Part shown: positions 1 to 8,236 of the stretch, in pieces
How positions within the stretch are numbered: position 1 is the first letter of the stretch
How the letters are laid out: each line of letters starts with the position of its first letter
NCBI GenBank assembly: GCA_947453695.1
Contig: CANGHW010000038.1
Span: 1-39,560 of the forward strand
Direction: 5' to 3'
Source of the DNA: Opitutia bacterium
GTDB taxonomy: Bacteria > Verrucomicrobiota > Verrucomicrobiia > Opitutales > Opitutaceae
Length of the DNA: 39,560 nucleotides
Made by a program: the position numbers and the translations under genes
The notes under the pieces: model-generated
The model's database searches: none
The model's input: only the letters and a program-made list of their open reading frames with translations
Told to the model about the DNA's origin: nothing

Positions 1-515
1 GCACCGCGTGCCGCGGCGAAGGTCGCGTGGCGAAGAGCACCAAGCTCAACGTGCGCATCCCGGCAGGTGTCGATACGGGCTCGCGCCTGCGCTCCTCGGG
101 CAACGGCGAGGCGGGCATGGCCGGCGGCAACGCGGGCGATCTCTACATCGTGCTCGCAGTGAAGGAGCACGAGCTGTTCGAACGACAAGGTGAAGACCTG
201 TTCTGCGAGATTCCGATCAAGTTCACGTTGGCCTCGCTCGGTGGGACGATCAAGGTGCCGACCCTCTTCGGTCAGGCAGACATGAAGATCCCGGCGGCGA
301 CGCAGAGCAGCACGACCTTCCGCCTTCGCGGTAAAGGCATGCCGAGCCTGCGCGGCGGTGCCCAGGGCGACCAACTGGTGCGCGTGCAAGTCGAGGTGCC
401 GCAGTCACTGACCGCGGACCAACGGCGGATACTGGAAGAGTTTGCCCGCGTGAGCGGCGATGCTTCCGAACCGACGTCGAAGAGCTTCTTCGAAAAAGCG
501 AAGAAGTTCTTTTGA
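1..515 (+). CDS. dnaJ: Chaperone DnaJ, C-terminal part (5' truncated by window)
   Basis: Open from base 3 to the TGA at 513-515. The first visible residues (CRGEGR) are the end of the last CxxCxGxG zinc-binding repeat. The C-terminal substrate-binding beta-domains follow, with the family phrases [36 protein letters not shown] and FRLRGKGMP. DnaJ is the cytoplasmic Hsp40 co-chaperone that delivers unfolded clients to DnaK and stimulates its ATPase. The J-domain, Gly/Phe linker and most of the zinc finger lie upstream of the window. A hairpin terminator follows 6 bp after the stop, and the next gene converges from the other strand. An internal ATG-like start at 27 is not the gene start, because the zinc-finger residues precede it in frame. 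The identification is secure. Confidence 0.95.
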   Translation, partial: TACRGEGRVAKSTKLNVRIPAGVDTGSRLRSSGNGEAGMAGGNAGDLYIVLAVKEHELFERQGEDLFCEIPIKFTLASLGGTIKVPTLFGQADMKIPAATQSSTTFRLRGKGMPSLRGGAQGDQLVRVQVEVPQSLTADQRRILEEFARVSGDASEPTSKSFFEKAKKFF

Positions 516-520
516 GGAAC

Positions 521-551
521 AAGGCGGACCGCGCGGTCCGCCTTATTTTTT
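521..551 (+). terminator. Rho-independent terminator of dnaJ
   Basis: A perfect 24-bp palindrome (AAGGCGGACCGC and its complement, 521-544) is followed by A and six T (546-551). The T-run is on the plus strand, so it serves dnaJ. Its last bases overlap the stop codon of the convergent xylH at 543-545. Confidence 0.85.
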
Positions 552-1667
552 GCCCAGGCGGACATCCATCCACACGGCGAGCGTGAGCACGGCGCCGCGG
601 GCGATAAATTTGATTTCGGGGGCGACGGCGAGGAGCGTCATGCCGTTCAGCAGGGCCGTCATGATGAGCGCGCCGAAGATCACGCCCCAGACGGTGCCGC
701 GACCGCCGCGGAGCGCGGTGCCGCCGATTACGCAGGCGGCGATGGCGTCGAGTTCCATGAGATCGCCGACGGTTGTCGTCGAGGAGCCGGAGTAGGCGGT
801 GGTCATGAAGCCGGTGAGCGCGACCGCGACGCCCATGAGCACATAGGCGCCGATGAGCACGCGGTTGACCGCGATGCCGGAGAGCACGGCGGCCTCCTCG
901 TTGCCGCCGATAGCGTAGAGGTAGCGGCCGAAGGGCGTGTGTTGCGTGAGGAAATAGACCGTGACGGCGGTGGCGGAGAGAATGAGGAGCGGGAGCGGGA
1001 CGCCGCGGAACTGGTTGAAAAGATACGCCGCACCGAGGAGAGCCGCGGCGGTGGCGAACCATTGGGCAAGAGCACGGTTGGTGGCGGCGACCGGAAGTTT
1101 ATGTGCGGTGCGAGCCGAGCGCGCGAGGTAGGTGAGGAGGGCGAGCCCAGCGGCGACCGCGGCGGCGAGGGCGAGGCCGGCGGCGGGCGGGAGGTAGTAA
1201 GTGGTGAGCAGAGAGTAGAGGTTGTCCTGATCGCCGCGCGCGACAGGGATTGTAGAGTTTTGGATGACGAGCCAAAACAGGCCTTTGAAAATGAGCAGGC
1301 CGCCGAGGGTAATAATAAACGACGGAATGCGCTGGCCGACGATCAGGGCGCCCATCAGCAACCACAGCACGAGGGCGGCGGCGAAGGCGGTGCCGAGGGC
1401 GAGTGGGGCGGGCCAGCCCTGCTGAAACACGAGCACGGCAGCGAGTCCGCCGATGAGACCGACGCCGCTGCCGACGGAGAGATCGATCTGCCCCGTGAGG
1501 AGGATAAGAAACATCCCGAGCGCGAGGGTGCCAGTGAGGGAAAACTCCACGATGAGCTGGGTGAGATTGCGCGGGCCGAGAAAGGCGGGCTCGCGCAGCG
1601 CGAAAAACACGCAGACCGCGAGGAGCGCGAAAGGTAGCGCGAGGTTTTTGAGGAGGCGGGCGTTCAT
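543..1667 (-). CDS. xylH: Xylose ABC transporter permease XylH
   Basis: The 374-residue polytopic inner-membrane protein is hydrophobic almost throughout, with about ten predicted membrane segments. It has the MmsB/XylH/RbsC permease signatures LTGQIDLSVGSGVGL (near residues 58-72), IPSFIITLGGLLIFKGL and GIAVNRVLIGAYVLMG, plus a C-terminal IGGTALRGGRGTVWG loop that contacts the ATPase. Its length and the XylF-like binding protein upstream favour D-xylose over ribose. It is the last gene of the minus-strand xylF-xylG-xylH operon, starting 15 bp after the xylG stop. Two permease copies would form the transmembrane channel. The stop overlaps the dnaJ terminator palindrome. Confidence 0.9.
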   Translation of the reverse strand: MNARLLKNLALPFALLAVCVFFALREPAFLGPRNLTQLIVEFSLTGTLALGMFLILLTGQIDLSVGSGVGLIGGLAAVLVFQQGWPAPLALGTAFAAALVLWLLMGALIVGQRIPSFIITLGGLLIFKGLFWLVIQNSTIPVARGDQDNLYSLLTTYYLPPAAGLALAAAVAAGLALLTYLARSARTAHKLPVAATNRALAQWFATAAALLGAAYLFNQFRGVPLPLLILSATAVTVYFLTQHTPFGRYLYAIGGNEEAAVLSGIAVNRVLIGAYVLMGVAVALTGFMTTAYSGSSTTTVGDLMELDAIAACVIGGTALRGGRGTVWGVIFGALIMTALLNGMTLLAVAPEIKFIARGAVLTLAVWMDVRLGKK

Positions 1668-1682
1668 CGGGCAGAGAAGAAA

Positions 1683-3275
1683 CTAGGCGGTGACCGGCGC
1701 GCGTCCCATCGCGGCGGCGAGGAGTTTTTCCTGGGCGAATTGGTCGCGAGTGAATTCCCCGCCGATACAACCGGCGGCGAGCATGAGGATGCGGTCGCTC
1801 ATGCCCATGAGTTCGGGGAGTTCGCTGGAGACGAGGAGGACGGCTTTGCCCTCGGCGGTGAGACGGTTGATGAGTTCGTAGACCTCGAGCTTGGCGCCGA
1901 CGTCGATGCCGCGGGTGGGTTCGTCTAGCATGACCACGGTGGGGCCGGTCATGAGGGCTTTGCCGAGGACGACTTTTTGTTGGTTGCCGCCAGAGAGGCC
2001 GCCGACGCGGGCCTGCTGGTTGGGGGCTTTGACGCGGAGGGCGTCGAAGAAATGTTGGTTGCGCACGTGCTCGGCGGGGAGATCGAGGCGAGCGGGGGCG
2101 CGGCGAAATTGGAGGAGGCTGGAGAGCGAGAGGTTGAAGCCGATGGATTGAGGCAGGACGAGGCCGTAGCGCTTGCGATCCTCGGTCACGAGCACGAGGC
2201 CGCGGGCGATGGAGTCGCGGGGCGTGGGCGTGACGTGAGGTGCGCCGCGAAGCGTGACATCGCCGGAGACGCGGTGGCCCCAAGCGCCGAAGAGGTGCAT
2301 GAGGAGCTCGGTGCGACCGGCGCCCATGAGGCCACCGAGGCCAAGGACTTCGCCGGGGTGGAGATCGAAGCTGACGTCGCGGAGAAAGGGCGGGGCGTTT
2401 TTGGACGGGGCGACGGTGAGGTCGCGGACGGATAGGATGGGCTCGGTGGTGGGGCGGGGTTTATCCCCGCCATCCGGGGTCGAACTAGCGGGCGTAAAGC
2501 CCGCCCCACCGTGGGCGGAAGTGGCGCGGCGGGGGAAGAGGTCGGTGATTTCGCGGCCGACCATGTGCTTGATGACAACAGGGATGGTAGTGTCGCGCGT
2601 GGTGAGCGTCGTGATGCTCGCGCCGTCGCGGAGGACGGTGATGCGATCGGCGAGAGCGAAGACCTCGTCCAGTTTGTGCGAAATGTAGATGCAGGCGGTG
2701 CCCTGCGCGCGGAGGCGGCGGAGGTGGCCGACGAGGACGGCGACCTCCTGCTCGGTGAGGGCGGCGGTGGGTTCGTCGAGGACGAGGACGCGCGATTTCT
2801 TGTCCATCGCCCGGACGATCTCGACGAGTTGCTTTTGGCCGATGCCGAGTTCGCGGACGGGAGTTTCCGAGGTGAGCGCGAGACCGAAGTCGGCGAGGAG
2901 GGCGGTGGCGCGGCGGTGGAGCGTGAGCCAATCGACCCGGAGTCCGCGGCGCGGGGCGCGGCCGAGGAAGATGTTTTCGCCGACGCTGAGTTCGTCGATC
3001 AGGGCGAACTCCTGCGTGATGACGGCGATCCCGGCGGCTTCGGCATCGCGAATGGAGTGGAAGGCGACGGGGTGGTCGTCGACACGGAGTTCGCCCTCGT
3101 AGGAGCCGTGCGGGTGGATGCCGGCGAGGAGCTTGATGAGCGTGGATTTGCCGGCGCCGTTTTCACCGCACAGCGCGTGGATCTCGCCGGCGCGGAGAGC
3201 GAAGGCGACATCGCGGAGAGCGGTGACGCCGGGGAATTTCTTGGTCAGGCCCCGGGACTCGAGGAGAGTGGGCAT
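1683..3275 (-). CDS. xylG: Xylose ABC transporter ATP-binding protein XylG
   Basis: The 530-residue protein has two tandem ABC domains, as in XylG/RbsA/MglA. Domain 1 shows Walker A GENGAGKST (near residue 37), signature GIGQKQLVEIVRA and Walker B VLVLDEPTAALTEQE. Domain 2 has a degenerate P-loop (GGLMGAGRTEL), signature GGLSGGNQQKVVLGKAL and Walker B VVMLDEPTRGIDVG. It powers sugar import by ATP hydrolysis on the cytoplasmic face. The protein is about 20 residues longer than usual because of a 63-bp palindromic insert in the interdomain linker (residues about 256-276, rich in Gly, Pro, Thr and Ser). It lies between xylF and xylH, and a hairpin terminator precedes it. A sister sugar substrate cannot be fully excluded. 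Confidence 0.9.
   Translation of the reverse strand: MPTLLESRGLTKKFPGVTALRDVAFALRAGEIHALCGENGAGKSTLIKLLAGIHPHGSYEGELRVDDHPVAFHSIRDAEAAGIAVITQEFALIDELSVGENIFLGRAPRRGLRVDWLTLHRRATALLADFGLALTSETPVRELGIGQKQLVEIVRAMDKKSRVLVLDEPTAALTEQEVAVLVGHLRRLRAQGTACIYISHKLDEVFALADRITVLRDGASITTLTTRDTTIPVVIKHMVGREITDLFPRRATSAHGGAGFTPASSTPDGGDKPRPTTEPILSVRDLTVAPSKNAPPFLRDVSFDLHPGEVLGLGGLMGAGRTELLMHLFGAWGHRVSGDVTLRGAPHVTPTPRDSIARGLVLVTEDRKRYGLVLPQSIGFNLSLSSLLQFRRAPARLDLPAEHVRNQHFFDALRVKAPNQQARVGGLSGGNQQKVVLGKALMTGPTVVMLDEPTRGIDVGAKLEVYELINRLTAEGKAVLLVSSELPELMGMSDRILMLAAGCIGGEFTRDQFAQEKLLAAAMGRAPVTA
2448..2510. repeat. 63-bp palindromic element inserted in frame in xylG
   Basis: Two 21-bp arms (2448-2468 and 2490-2510) are inverted copies that match at about 18 of 21 positions; each has a GGTGGGGCGGG outer end and an inner TTTA. 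They flank a 21-bp centre. Total length is 63 bp, exactly 21 codons, so the reading frame is kept. The element sits in the linker between the two ABC domains. It is REP- or MITE-like. Confidence 0.75.
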
Positions 3276-3303
3276 AGAGCGACGTGGGGCGAGGCTGCGC
3301 TCG

Positions 3304-3326
3304 AAAAAGGCGGACTGAAGTCCGCC
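3304..3326 (-). terminator. Hairpin terminator between xylF and xylG
   Basis: On the minus strand, directly after the xylF stop, GGCGGAC-TTCA-GTCCGCC is followed by five T. This is a full intrinsic-terminator shape inside the operon. Partial read-through would give more binding protein than ATPase and permease. Confidence 0.75.
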
Positions 3327-4331
3327 CTACTTCAGGTCGGCAGCCTTGTGGAAGGCGTCAGCGACGACGGTCGACTGGAGGTTCTCTTTGTCGACGCTGA
3401 TGACCTGTTCGAAGATCGAGGGGACTTTCTTGGCGCCGTTGTCGAGGGTGCCGGTGGCGGCGGGCTTCTGGCCTTTGGCGACGTCGACGGCGACGCGGGC
3501 GGCGAGAGTGGCGAGATTTTTCAGGGGCTTGTAGATCGTCATGGCCTGGGTGCCGCGTAGGATGCGCTGGCAGGCGGCGAGATCCGCGTCCTGGCCGGTG
3601 ACGAGGACTTTGCCGGCGAGGCCGTCTTCGGTGAGGGCCTGGATGGCGCCGCCGGCGGTGCCGTCGTTGGAAGCGATGACAGCGTCGAGGCTGCGGCCGT
3701 GCTTCGTGAGCGCGGCGTTCATGATTTTTTTGCCGTTCTCGGGCTTCCAGTCCTGCGCCCAGTCTTCATGGAGGACCTCGACTTTACCGGCGGCGATGAG
3801 GGGGAGGAGGATGTTGTCCTGACCTTGCTTGAACATCTTGGCGTTGTTGTCTGTGGGGGCGCCGTAGATTCGGACGATGCGGGCCTTGCGGTCCTGGGGG
3901 AAACGGGCGACGGCGTAGGCGGCTTGGGCTTCACCGACCTTCACGTTGTCGAAGGAGAGGTAGTAATCGATGGGGGCGTTCTTGATCAGGCGGTCGTAGG
4001 CGATGACGGGGATCTTGGCTTCGGTGGCGGATTTGACGGCGCGGCCCATGGCTTCGCCATTGTGCGGGACGATCACGAGGACATCGACGCCACGGCTGAT
4101 GAGGGATTCGACGTCGCGGACCTGGCGGGTGTCGTCGCTGTTGGCGGACTGGACAATGACGGTGGCGCCGAGCTTCTCGGCGGCGGCGGTGAACGTGTCG
4201 CGGTCGCGCTGCCAGCGCTCTTCCTTGAGCGTGTCGAGGGAGAGGCCGATGACGGGCTTTTCCTTGGAGGCGAAGGCTGTCGCGACGAGGGCGAAGGAGA
4301 GAGCGAGAGCGGTGAGGGGGCGGAGTTTCAT
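3327..4331 (-). CDS. xylF: D-xylose-binding periplasmic protein XylF
   Basis: The 334-residue protein starts at MKLRPLTALALSFALVATAF, a signal peptide with probable cleavage after AFA. The mature part opens with KPVIGLSLDTLKEERWQRDR, very close to the XylF family (the ERWQ-RDR motif, then FVQSAN-type VIVQSANSDD). RGVDVLVIVPHNGEAM and IAYDRLIKNAPIDYYLSFDN follow. It is a two-lobed type I sugar-binding protein that hands D-xylose to XylGH. I rejected the longer reading frame to 4526 because its extra 65 residues are Ser/Arg/Pro-rich, precede the signal peptide and overlap the divergent rfaE2. It is first in the operon, with a 76-bp divergent promoter space to rfaE2. Confidence 0.92.
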   Translation of the reverse strand: MKLRPLTALALSFALVATAFASKEKPVIGLSLDTLKEERWQRDRDTFTAAAEKLGATVIVQSANSDDTRQVRDVESLISRGVDVLVIVPHNGEAMGRAVKSATEAKIPVIAYDRLIKNAPIDYYLSFDNVKVGEAQAAYAVARFPQDRKARIVRIYGAPTDNNAKMFKQGQDNILLPLIAAGKVEVLHEDWAQDWKPENGKKIMNAALTKHGRSLDAVIASNDGTAGGAIQALTEDGLAGKVLVTGQDADLAACQRILRGTQAMTIYKPLKNLATLAARVAVDVAKGQKPAATGTLDNGAKKVPSIFEQVISVDKENLQSTVVADAFHKAADLK

Positions 4332-4407
4332 AAGCGCAAAGGCAGAAGAGGGCGGGGAAGGGAAAGGCGGTTTACAACCGAAGGGGAATCGTGAGGCTTG
4401 CGCAGAC

Positions 4408-4905
4408 GTGAATCTCGACAACCCAAAACTCTTTTCGGTCGACGGTGCGGTGGCGCAGCGCGAGGCGCTGCGGACGGCGGGAAAACGCGTGGTGCTGACC
4501 AACGGCGTCTTCGACCTACTGCACACGGGTCACCTCTATTACCTGCAGCAAGCCCGGGCGCTGGGCGATGCGCTCTTCATTGCACTCAATGCGGATGCGA
4601 GCGTGCGGGCGTTGAAAGGGCCGAGCCGGCCGGTGCAGAGCGAAGAGCAGAGGGCCTATGCGCTGGGGGCACTCGCGTGCGTGGATGCGGTGTTTATCTT
4701 TCGGACTCCGCGGCTCGACGCGGAGATCCGGGCGCTGCGGCCGGATGTCTACACGAAGGCGGGCGACTACACGCTGGAGAAGCTCGACGCAGGCGAGCGC
4801 TCGGCGCTGCAGGACGTGGGCGCGGAGATAAAATTCATGCCGTTTCTCGCGGGGTTCAGCACGACGGCCTTGATCGCACGGATCAAGGCGGCAGGGGAAG
4901 TGTGA
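4408..4905 (+). CDS. rfaE2: D-glycero-beta-D-manno-heptose 1-phosphate adenylyltransferase
   Basis: The 165-residue nucleotidyltransferase of the cytidylyltransferase fold carries the HxGH signature (LTNGVFDLLHTGHLYYLQQA, near residues 30-49), ALNADASVRALKGPSRPV and a late FSTTALIARIK. These match the stand-alone adenylyltransferase (RfaE domain II / HldE C-terminus) that makes ADP-heptose for the LPS inner core. The GTG at 4408 is chosen because homologous sequence begins a few residues later and the frame upstream is shadow of xylF. No kinase domain is attached, so HldE domain I must be elsewhere. It implies a heptose-containing envelope. Confidence 0.88.
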   Translation: MNLDNPKLFSVDGAVAQREALRTAGKRVVLTNGVFDLLHTGHLYYLQQARALGDALFIALNADASVRALKGPSRPVQSEEQRAYALGALACVDAVFIFRTPRLDAEIRALRPDVYTKAGDYTLEKLDAGERSALQDVGAEIKFMPFLAGFSTTALIARIKAAGEV

Positions 4906-4941
4906 GCTTGCGGGTCGGAGGAATTCGGCCAGCTTTTCACC

Positions 4942-5160
4942 ATGAGCGTGCAGGAAATTCACCAACAACTGGAGAAGTTGACGCCCGAGGAATTGGCGGA
5001 AGTTGAAAAGCACGTGCGAGTTCTGCGGGTCATCACGGCTCCCGGCTATGCTGAACGGATTGCCGAAGCACATCGTCGGATGGATGCCGGCCACAAGGTC
5101 ACAGAGGAGCAAGTAGATGCTGTTTTGGCCGAGCGCCGAGCCGATGGCAAAACGAGCTGA
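4942..5160 (+). CDS. Putative antitoxin of a RelE-type toxin-antitoxin pair
   Basis: The 72-residue, highly charged, helical protein begins MSVQEIHQQLEKLTPEELAEV, a pattern common in small antitoxins that precede RelE/ParE toxins. Its stop overlaps the toxin start (TGATG, shared base 5160), a typical translational coupling. The N-terminal half resembles a dimerising helical unit. The C-terminal part (VTEEQVDAVLAERRADG) would be the toxin-binding tail. No clear ribbon-helix-helix or HTH motif is visible, so autoregulation is uncertain. The call rests on partner and size. Confidence 0.65.
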   Translation: MSVQEIHQQLEKLTPEELAEVEKHVRVLRVITAPGYAERIAEAHRRMDAGHKVTEEQVDAVLAERRADGKTS

Positions 5161-5414
5161 TGGCGACTTGCTACCGCCTTGTGTTTGATGAATCTGCTGA
5201 AGAGGCGTTGACGGGGCTTCCGCCGGAGGAGGCGCGCGCAGTGAAGAATTTTCTGCGCGGGCTGGCAGATCATCCGTTTCGCACTCCGGCACAGCAAGTG
5301 CGCGACGCTGCGGGACGGCTCAACGGAGTTGAGCTTTTTGATCGTGTGGTGGTGACCTACTGGGCCGATCATGCGGTGTGTGAACTACGGGTCGCAGCCG
5401 TGGAATTTTTCTAA
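5160..5414 (+). CDS. RelE/ParE-family toxin
   Basis: The 84-residue protein has the RelE/ParE fold order. A beta-strand with YRLVFDESAEEALTGLPPEEA starts it, a helix FLRGLADHPF follows, then GVELFDRVVVTYWADHAVCELRVAAVEF, equivalent to the family's R-V-x-Y-x-V-D-x-x...I-x-V strands. Such toxins usually cleave ribosome-bound mRNA (RelE) or inhibit gyrase (ParE); which applies here cannot be told. It is coupled to the upstream antitoxin by TGATG and to purN by TAATG at 5412-5416, so toxin translation may feed directly into a purine-biosynthesis gene. Confidence 0.75.
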   Translation: MATCYRLVFDESAEEALTGLPPEEARAVKNFLRGLADHPFRTPAQQVRDAAGRLNGVELFDRVVVTYWADHAVCELRVAAVEFF

Positions 5415-5992
5415 TGCGTGTCGTCATTCTCGGTTCTGGCCGCGGCTCCAATGCCGAGGCGATTCTCTCCGCTCAGCAGGCGGGTAAACTCGGGCGCGCG
5501 CGCGTCGTGCAGATTCTGGCGGACAAGCCGGACGCAGGGATTCTCGCTCTCGGGGCGCGCTTCGGCGTGCCGGCGGCGTATGTCGATCCGGCGCCCTTCA
5601 AGACCAAGCTCGAGGGCGAAGGGGAGGTGCGTTTCATCGCGGCCGTGAACGCGGCGGCCCCGGACCTCGTGGTGCTCGCGGGCTTCATGCGGGTGTTGAA
5701 GCCGGGCTTCCTGAATGCTTTTGCGGGGAAGATTATCAATCTGCACCCGAGTCTGCTGCCGAGTTTCCCCGGGCTGGACGGAATCGGTCAGGCCTTTCGG
5801 CGCGGCGTGAAAATCACGGGCTGCACCGTGCACGGGGTGACGGCCGAAGTGGATGGCGGGCCGATTCTCGATCAGGCGGCGGTGCGCATCGAGGCGGGCG
5901 ACACGCTGGAAACGCTGGCGACCAAGGTGCACGCCGCGGAGCATGCGCTGCTGCCGGCGGTGATCGCGCGGTTGAGCGAAGCGGCGCGTTGA
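5414..5992 (+). CDS. purN: Phosphoribosylglycinamide formyltransferase PurN
   Basis: The 192-residue protein has the N-terminal nucleotide loop MRVVILGSGRGSNAEAIL, the active-site segment VVLAGFMRVL, the catalytic Asn/His stretch IINLHPSLLPSFPG and the Asp-containing TVHGVTAEVDGGPILDQ. It transfers a formyl group from 10-formyl-THF to GAR, the third step of de novo IMP synthesis, in the cytoplasm. The usual length is about 190-210. Its ATG overlaps the stop of the RelE-type toxin, so the promoter probably lies upstream of the toxin-antitoxin pair or inside it. Confidence 0.95.
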   Translation: MRVVILGSGRGSNAEAILSAQQAGKLGRARVVQILADKPDAGILALGARFGVPAAYVDPAPFKTKLEGEGEVRFIAAVNAAAPDLVVLAGFMRVLKPGFLNAFAGKIINLHPSLLPSFPGLDGIGQAFRRGVKITGCTVHGVTAEVDGGPILDQAAVRIEAGDTLETLATKVHAAEHALLPAVIARLSEAAR

Positions 5993-6003
5993 GCGCGGCG
6001 GCG

Positions 6004-6741
6004 ATGAATGCGGCTCAGCCCATCCTCATCGTCGAAGACGAGCCCGCGATTGCGGATACGCTGGTCTATGCCCTCAAGACGGAGGGCTTTGCGCCGGAGT
6101 GGTGCACGACGGGGCGGGCGGGGTTGGTCGCGCTGGAAGCGGCGGCGAAGAAGGAGCGGCCGTTTGTGCTCGTGGTGCTCGATGTGGGGCTGCCGGATGG
6201 GACGGGGTTTGAGGTGTGCAAGGCGATCCGCAAGACTTCGGCGGTGCCGGTGATTTTTCTGACGGCGCGAAATGCCGAGATTGATCGTGTGCTCGGGCTC
6301 GAGCTGGGCGGGGATGACTATCTGGTGAAGCCATTCAGTCCGCGGGAGCTCACGGCACGGGTGAAGGCGATCTTGCGGCGGGTGGCGCCGGCCGTCGGCG
6401 CGGCGAAAGAACATGCGGTGGCGGCCGGCGAGGTGGTGGTCGATGAGGCGCGGTGCGCGATCGCGTTTCGTGGCGTGCCGCTGGACCTGACGCGCTACGA
6501 GTTTCGTCTGCTGAAAGTGCTGGCCGGGCAGCCGGGGCGCGTGTTTTCGCGGGACCAGTTGATGACGGCGGGCTGGGAAGATCCGGGCGCGAGTCTCGAC
6601 CGGACGGTGGATGCGCACATCAAGACGCTGCGGGCGAAGTTGCGGGCGGCGGCCGGTGGGGCGGAGGAAGCGGATCCGATTCGCACGCATCGCGGGCTGG
6701 GGTATTCCCTGCGCGAGCCGGGTGCGGCGGGCGGGAAGTGA
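6004..6741 (+). CDS. creB: Two-component response regulator CreB
   Basis: The 245-residue OmpR/PhoB-family regulator has a receiver domain (residues 1-120) with acidic pair E11/D12, phospho-acceptor D60 in VVLDVGLPDG, T87 in FLTARN and K109 in YLVKPF. A C-terminal winged helix follows (LDLTRYEFRLLKVL, then SLDRTVDAHIKTLRAKL). The CreB assignment comes from the adjacent CreC and CreD homologues and from cre-tags upstream of creD. The ATG at 6004 is preferred over a TTG at 5989 that overlaps the purN stop, because family sequence begins PILIVEDE just after it. It is 12 bp upstream of creC. In enterobacteria CreBC responds to growth and envelope conditions. Confidence 0.85.
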   Translation: MNAAQPILIVEDEPAIADTLVYALKTEGFAPEWCTTGRAGLVALEAAAKKERPFVLVVLDVGLPDGTGFEVCKAIRKTSAVPVIFLTARNAEIDRVLGLELGGDDYLVKPFSPRELTARVKAILRRVAPAVGAAKEHAVAAGEVVVDEARCAIAFRGVPLDLTRYEFRLLKVLAGQPGRVFSRDQLMTAGWEDPGASLDRTVDAHIKTLRAKLRAAAGGAEEADPIRTHRGLGYSLREPGAAGGK

Positions 6742-6753
6742 CGACGTGAAGCG

Positions 6754-8127
6754 GTGAAAATTCGCACGGCCATCTTTGTCGTTTACGTGGCGGTGTCGGC
6801 GGCGGGGTTTGCCCTGCTCATGGGCCTCGTGCTGCGCGATGTGCGACTGCGCTACGTCGAGTCGATGCGACGGACGATGGGCGATACGGCCGTGTTTCTC
6901 GCGGTGCTGGCCGCCGAGGGGCCGCGCGCCGACGGGGCATGGACGCAGAAACTCGCGACGCTGCCGCCGAATGCGGAGTTGCTGCGGGTGTTTGCGAGCG
7001 ACGCGAGCGGGCGCGTGTTGTTTGACTCGGCGCGTGGTCGTGATGTCGGGCAAGTGTATGCGTGGCCGATGTTCGGCGGCGGGAGTCTGGCGTCGGAGAA
7101 CTACTCGCTGCCGAATGTGGCCGAGGTGAACGGCGAACTGCGCGTGCGCGCGCCGGTGCGAATGGGCGGCGAGCTCGTCGGCTGGGTGGGTGTGGGGCGG
7201 CGGCTCGCGACGATCACGGCAGGCGTCACCGAGGCGCGGTGGCGACTGGTGACGTATTCGGGGGTGATTGCGGCGGTGATGATCGTGGCAGGCTGGTGGA
7301 TCGCGTCGCGGCTGACGCACTCGCTGGAACGATTGACCGCCTATGCGCAGGCGGTGCGCGACGGCCGCAAGGCAGAGCCGCCGGCCTCGAAGGCCACGGA
7401 GATCGCGGCGCTGGGCCGGGCCTTTGAAGAGATGCGTGTGACGCTCGAGGGGAAGGCGCACGTGGAGCGCTACACGCAGGCGCTGGCGCATGAATTTAAG
7501 GCGCCGCTCTCAGCGATCCGGGGTGCGGCGGAGCTGCTGGCGGAGGACATGCCGGCGGCGGAGCGGGCGCGCTTTGTAGGCAACTTGCGCGCCGAGTCGG
7601 ATCGCCTGCAGATGATCGTTGACCGGCTGCTGGAGCTGTCCGCGTTGGAGGCGCGGCGCGCGGGCGCCGGAGTCGCGGCCGAAGTCGAGCTGCGGGCGAT
7701 CGTCGCGGGCGTGTGCGATGCCGCACAGTGGGCGGCGCGGGCGAAACGGGTGTCGCTCGAATGGGCTGCGGGTGAGGAGCTCCGGATGAAGGGCGAGGCG
7801 TTTCTGCTGGGGCAAGCGGTGGGAAATCTCGTGCAGAACGCGCTCGAGTTTACGCCCGCCGGAGGCGTGGTGCGCGTCGCGGTCGGCGGGCAGGCCGGAC
7901 GGGTGAGTGTGACGGTGGAGGACTCGGGGCCGGGCGTGCCGGACTACGCGGTCGAAAAAGTGTTTGAGCGCTTCTATTCGCTCCCGCGGCCGGACACGGG
8001 GCGGAAGAGCAGCGGGTTGGGCCTGAGCATTGTGCGGGAGATCGCGCGGTTGCACGGCGGTGAAGTGACGCTGGTGAACCGACCGGAAGGCGGAGCGCGG
8101 GCGGAGCTGGTCTTGCCGGTGACGTAG
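6754..8127 (+). CDS. creC: Sensor histidine kinase CreC
   Basis: The 457-residue membrane kinase starts at GTG. An N-terminal membrane helix (IFVVYVAVSAAGFALLMGLV) is followed by a periplasmic sensor domain typical of CreC (FDSARGRDVGQVY), a second helix near residue 175 and a HAMP segment. The H-box LAHEFKAPLSAIRGAAELL has H246, and the N-box VGNLVQNALEF, G1 DSGPGVPD, F-box FERFYSLPRP and G2 SSGLGLSIV all follow. It would phosphorylate CreB. It is co-transcribed with creB. The 160-bp gap to creD contains GTGAAACGG twice and the cre-tags. Confidence 0.88.
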   Translation: MKIRTAIFVVYVAVSAAGFALLMGLVLRDVRLRYVESMRRTMGDTAVFLAVLAAEGPRADGAWTQKLATLPPNAELLRVFASDASGRVLFDSARGRDVGQVYAWPMFGGGSLASENYSLPNVAEVNGELRVRAPVRMGGELVGWVGVGRRLATITAGVTEARWRLVTYSGVIAAVMIVAGWWIASRLTHSLERLTAYAQAVRDGRKAEPPASKATEIAALGRAFEEMRVTLEGKAHVERYTQALAHEFKAPLSAIRGAAELLAEDMPAAERARFVGNLRAESDRLQMIVDRLLELSALEARRAGAGVAAEVELRAIVAGVCDAAQWAARAKRVSLEWAAGEELRMKGEAFLLGQAVGNLVQNALEFTPAGGVVRVAVGGQAGRVSVTVEDSGPGVPDYAVEKVFERFYSLPRPDTGRKSSGLGLSIVREIARLHGGEVTLVNRPEGGARAELVLPVT

Positions 8128-8236
8128 GGAGCGATGGGACGGAGAAGCGGTGAAACGGTGGGACGGTGGGGTCGTAGGACGAAGAGACGTGAAACGGGAG
8201 GATGAGGGCGGGCCGTCTGGTAAGTTTCGCGGCGAA

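Noticed and set aside
2511..3560. 349-codon open frame antisense to xylG and xylF
   Set aside because: It has Gly/Asp/Glu-rich composition typical of the complement of GC-rich genes and runs through two well-identified genes.
5872..7491. 539-codon open frame antisense to purN and creB-creC
   Set aside because: It is Arg/His/Pro-rich, without domains, and mirrors strongly supported genes. Long antisense frames are expected at this GC content.
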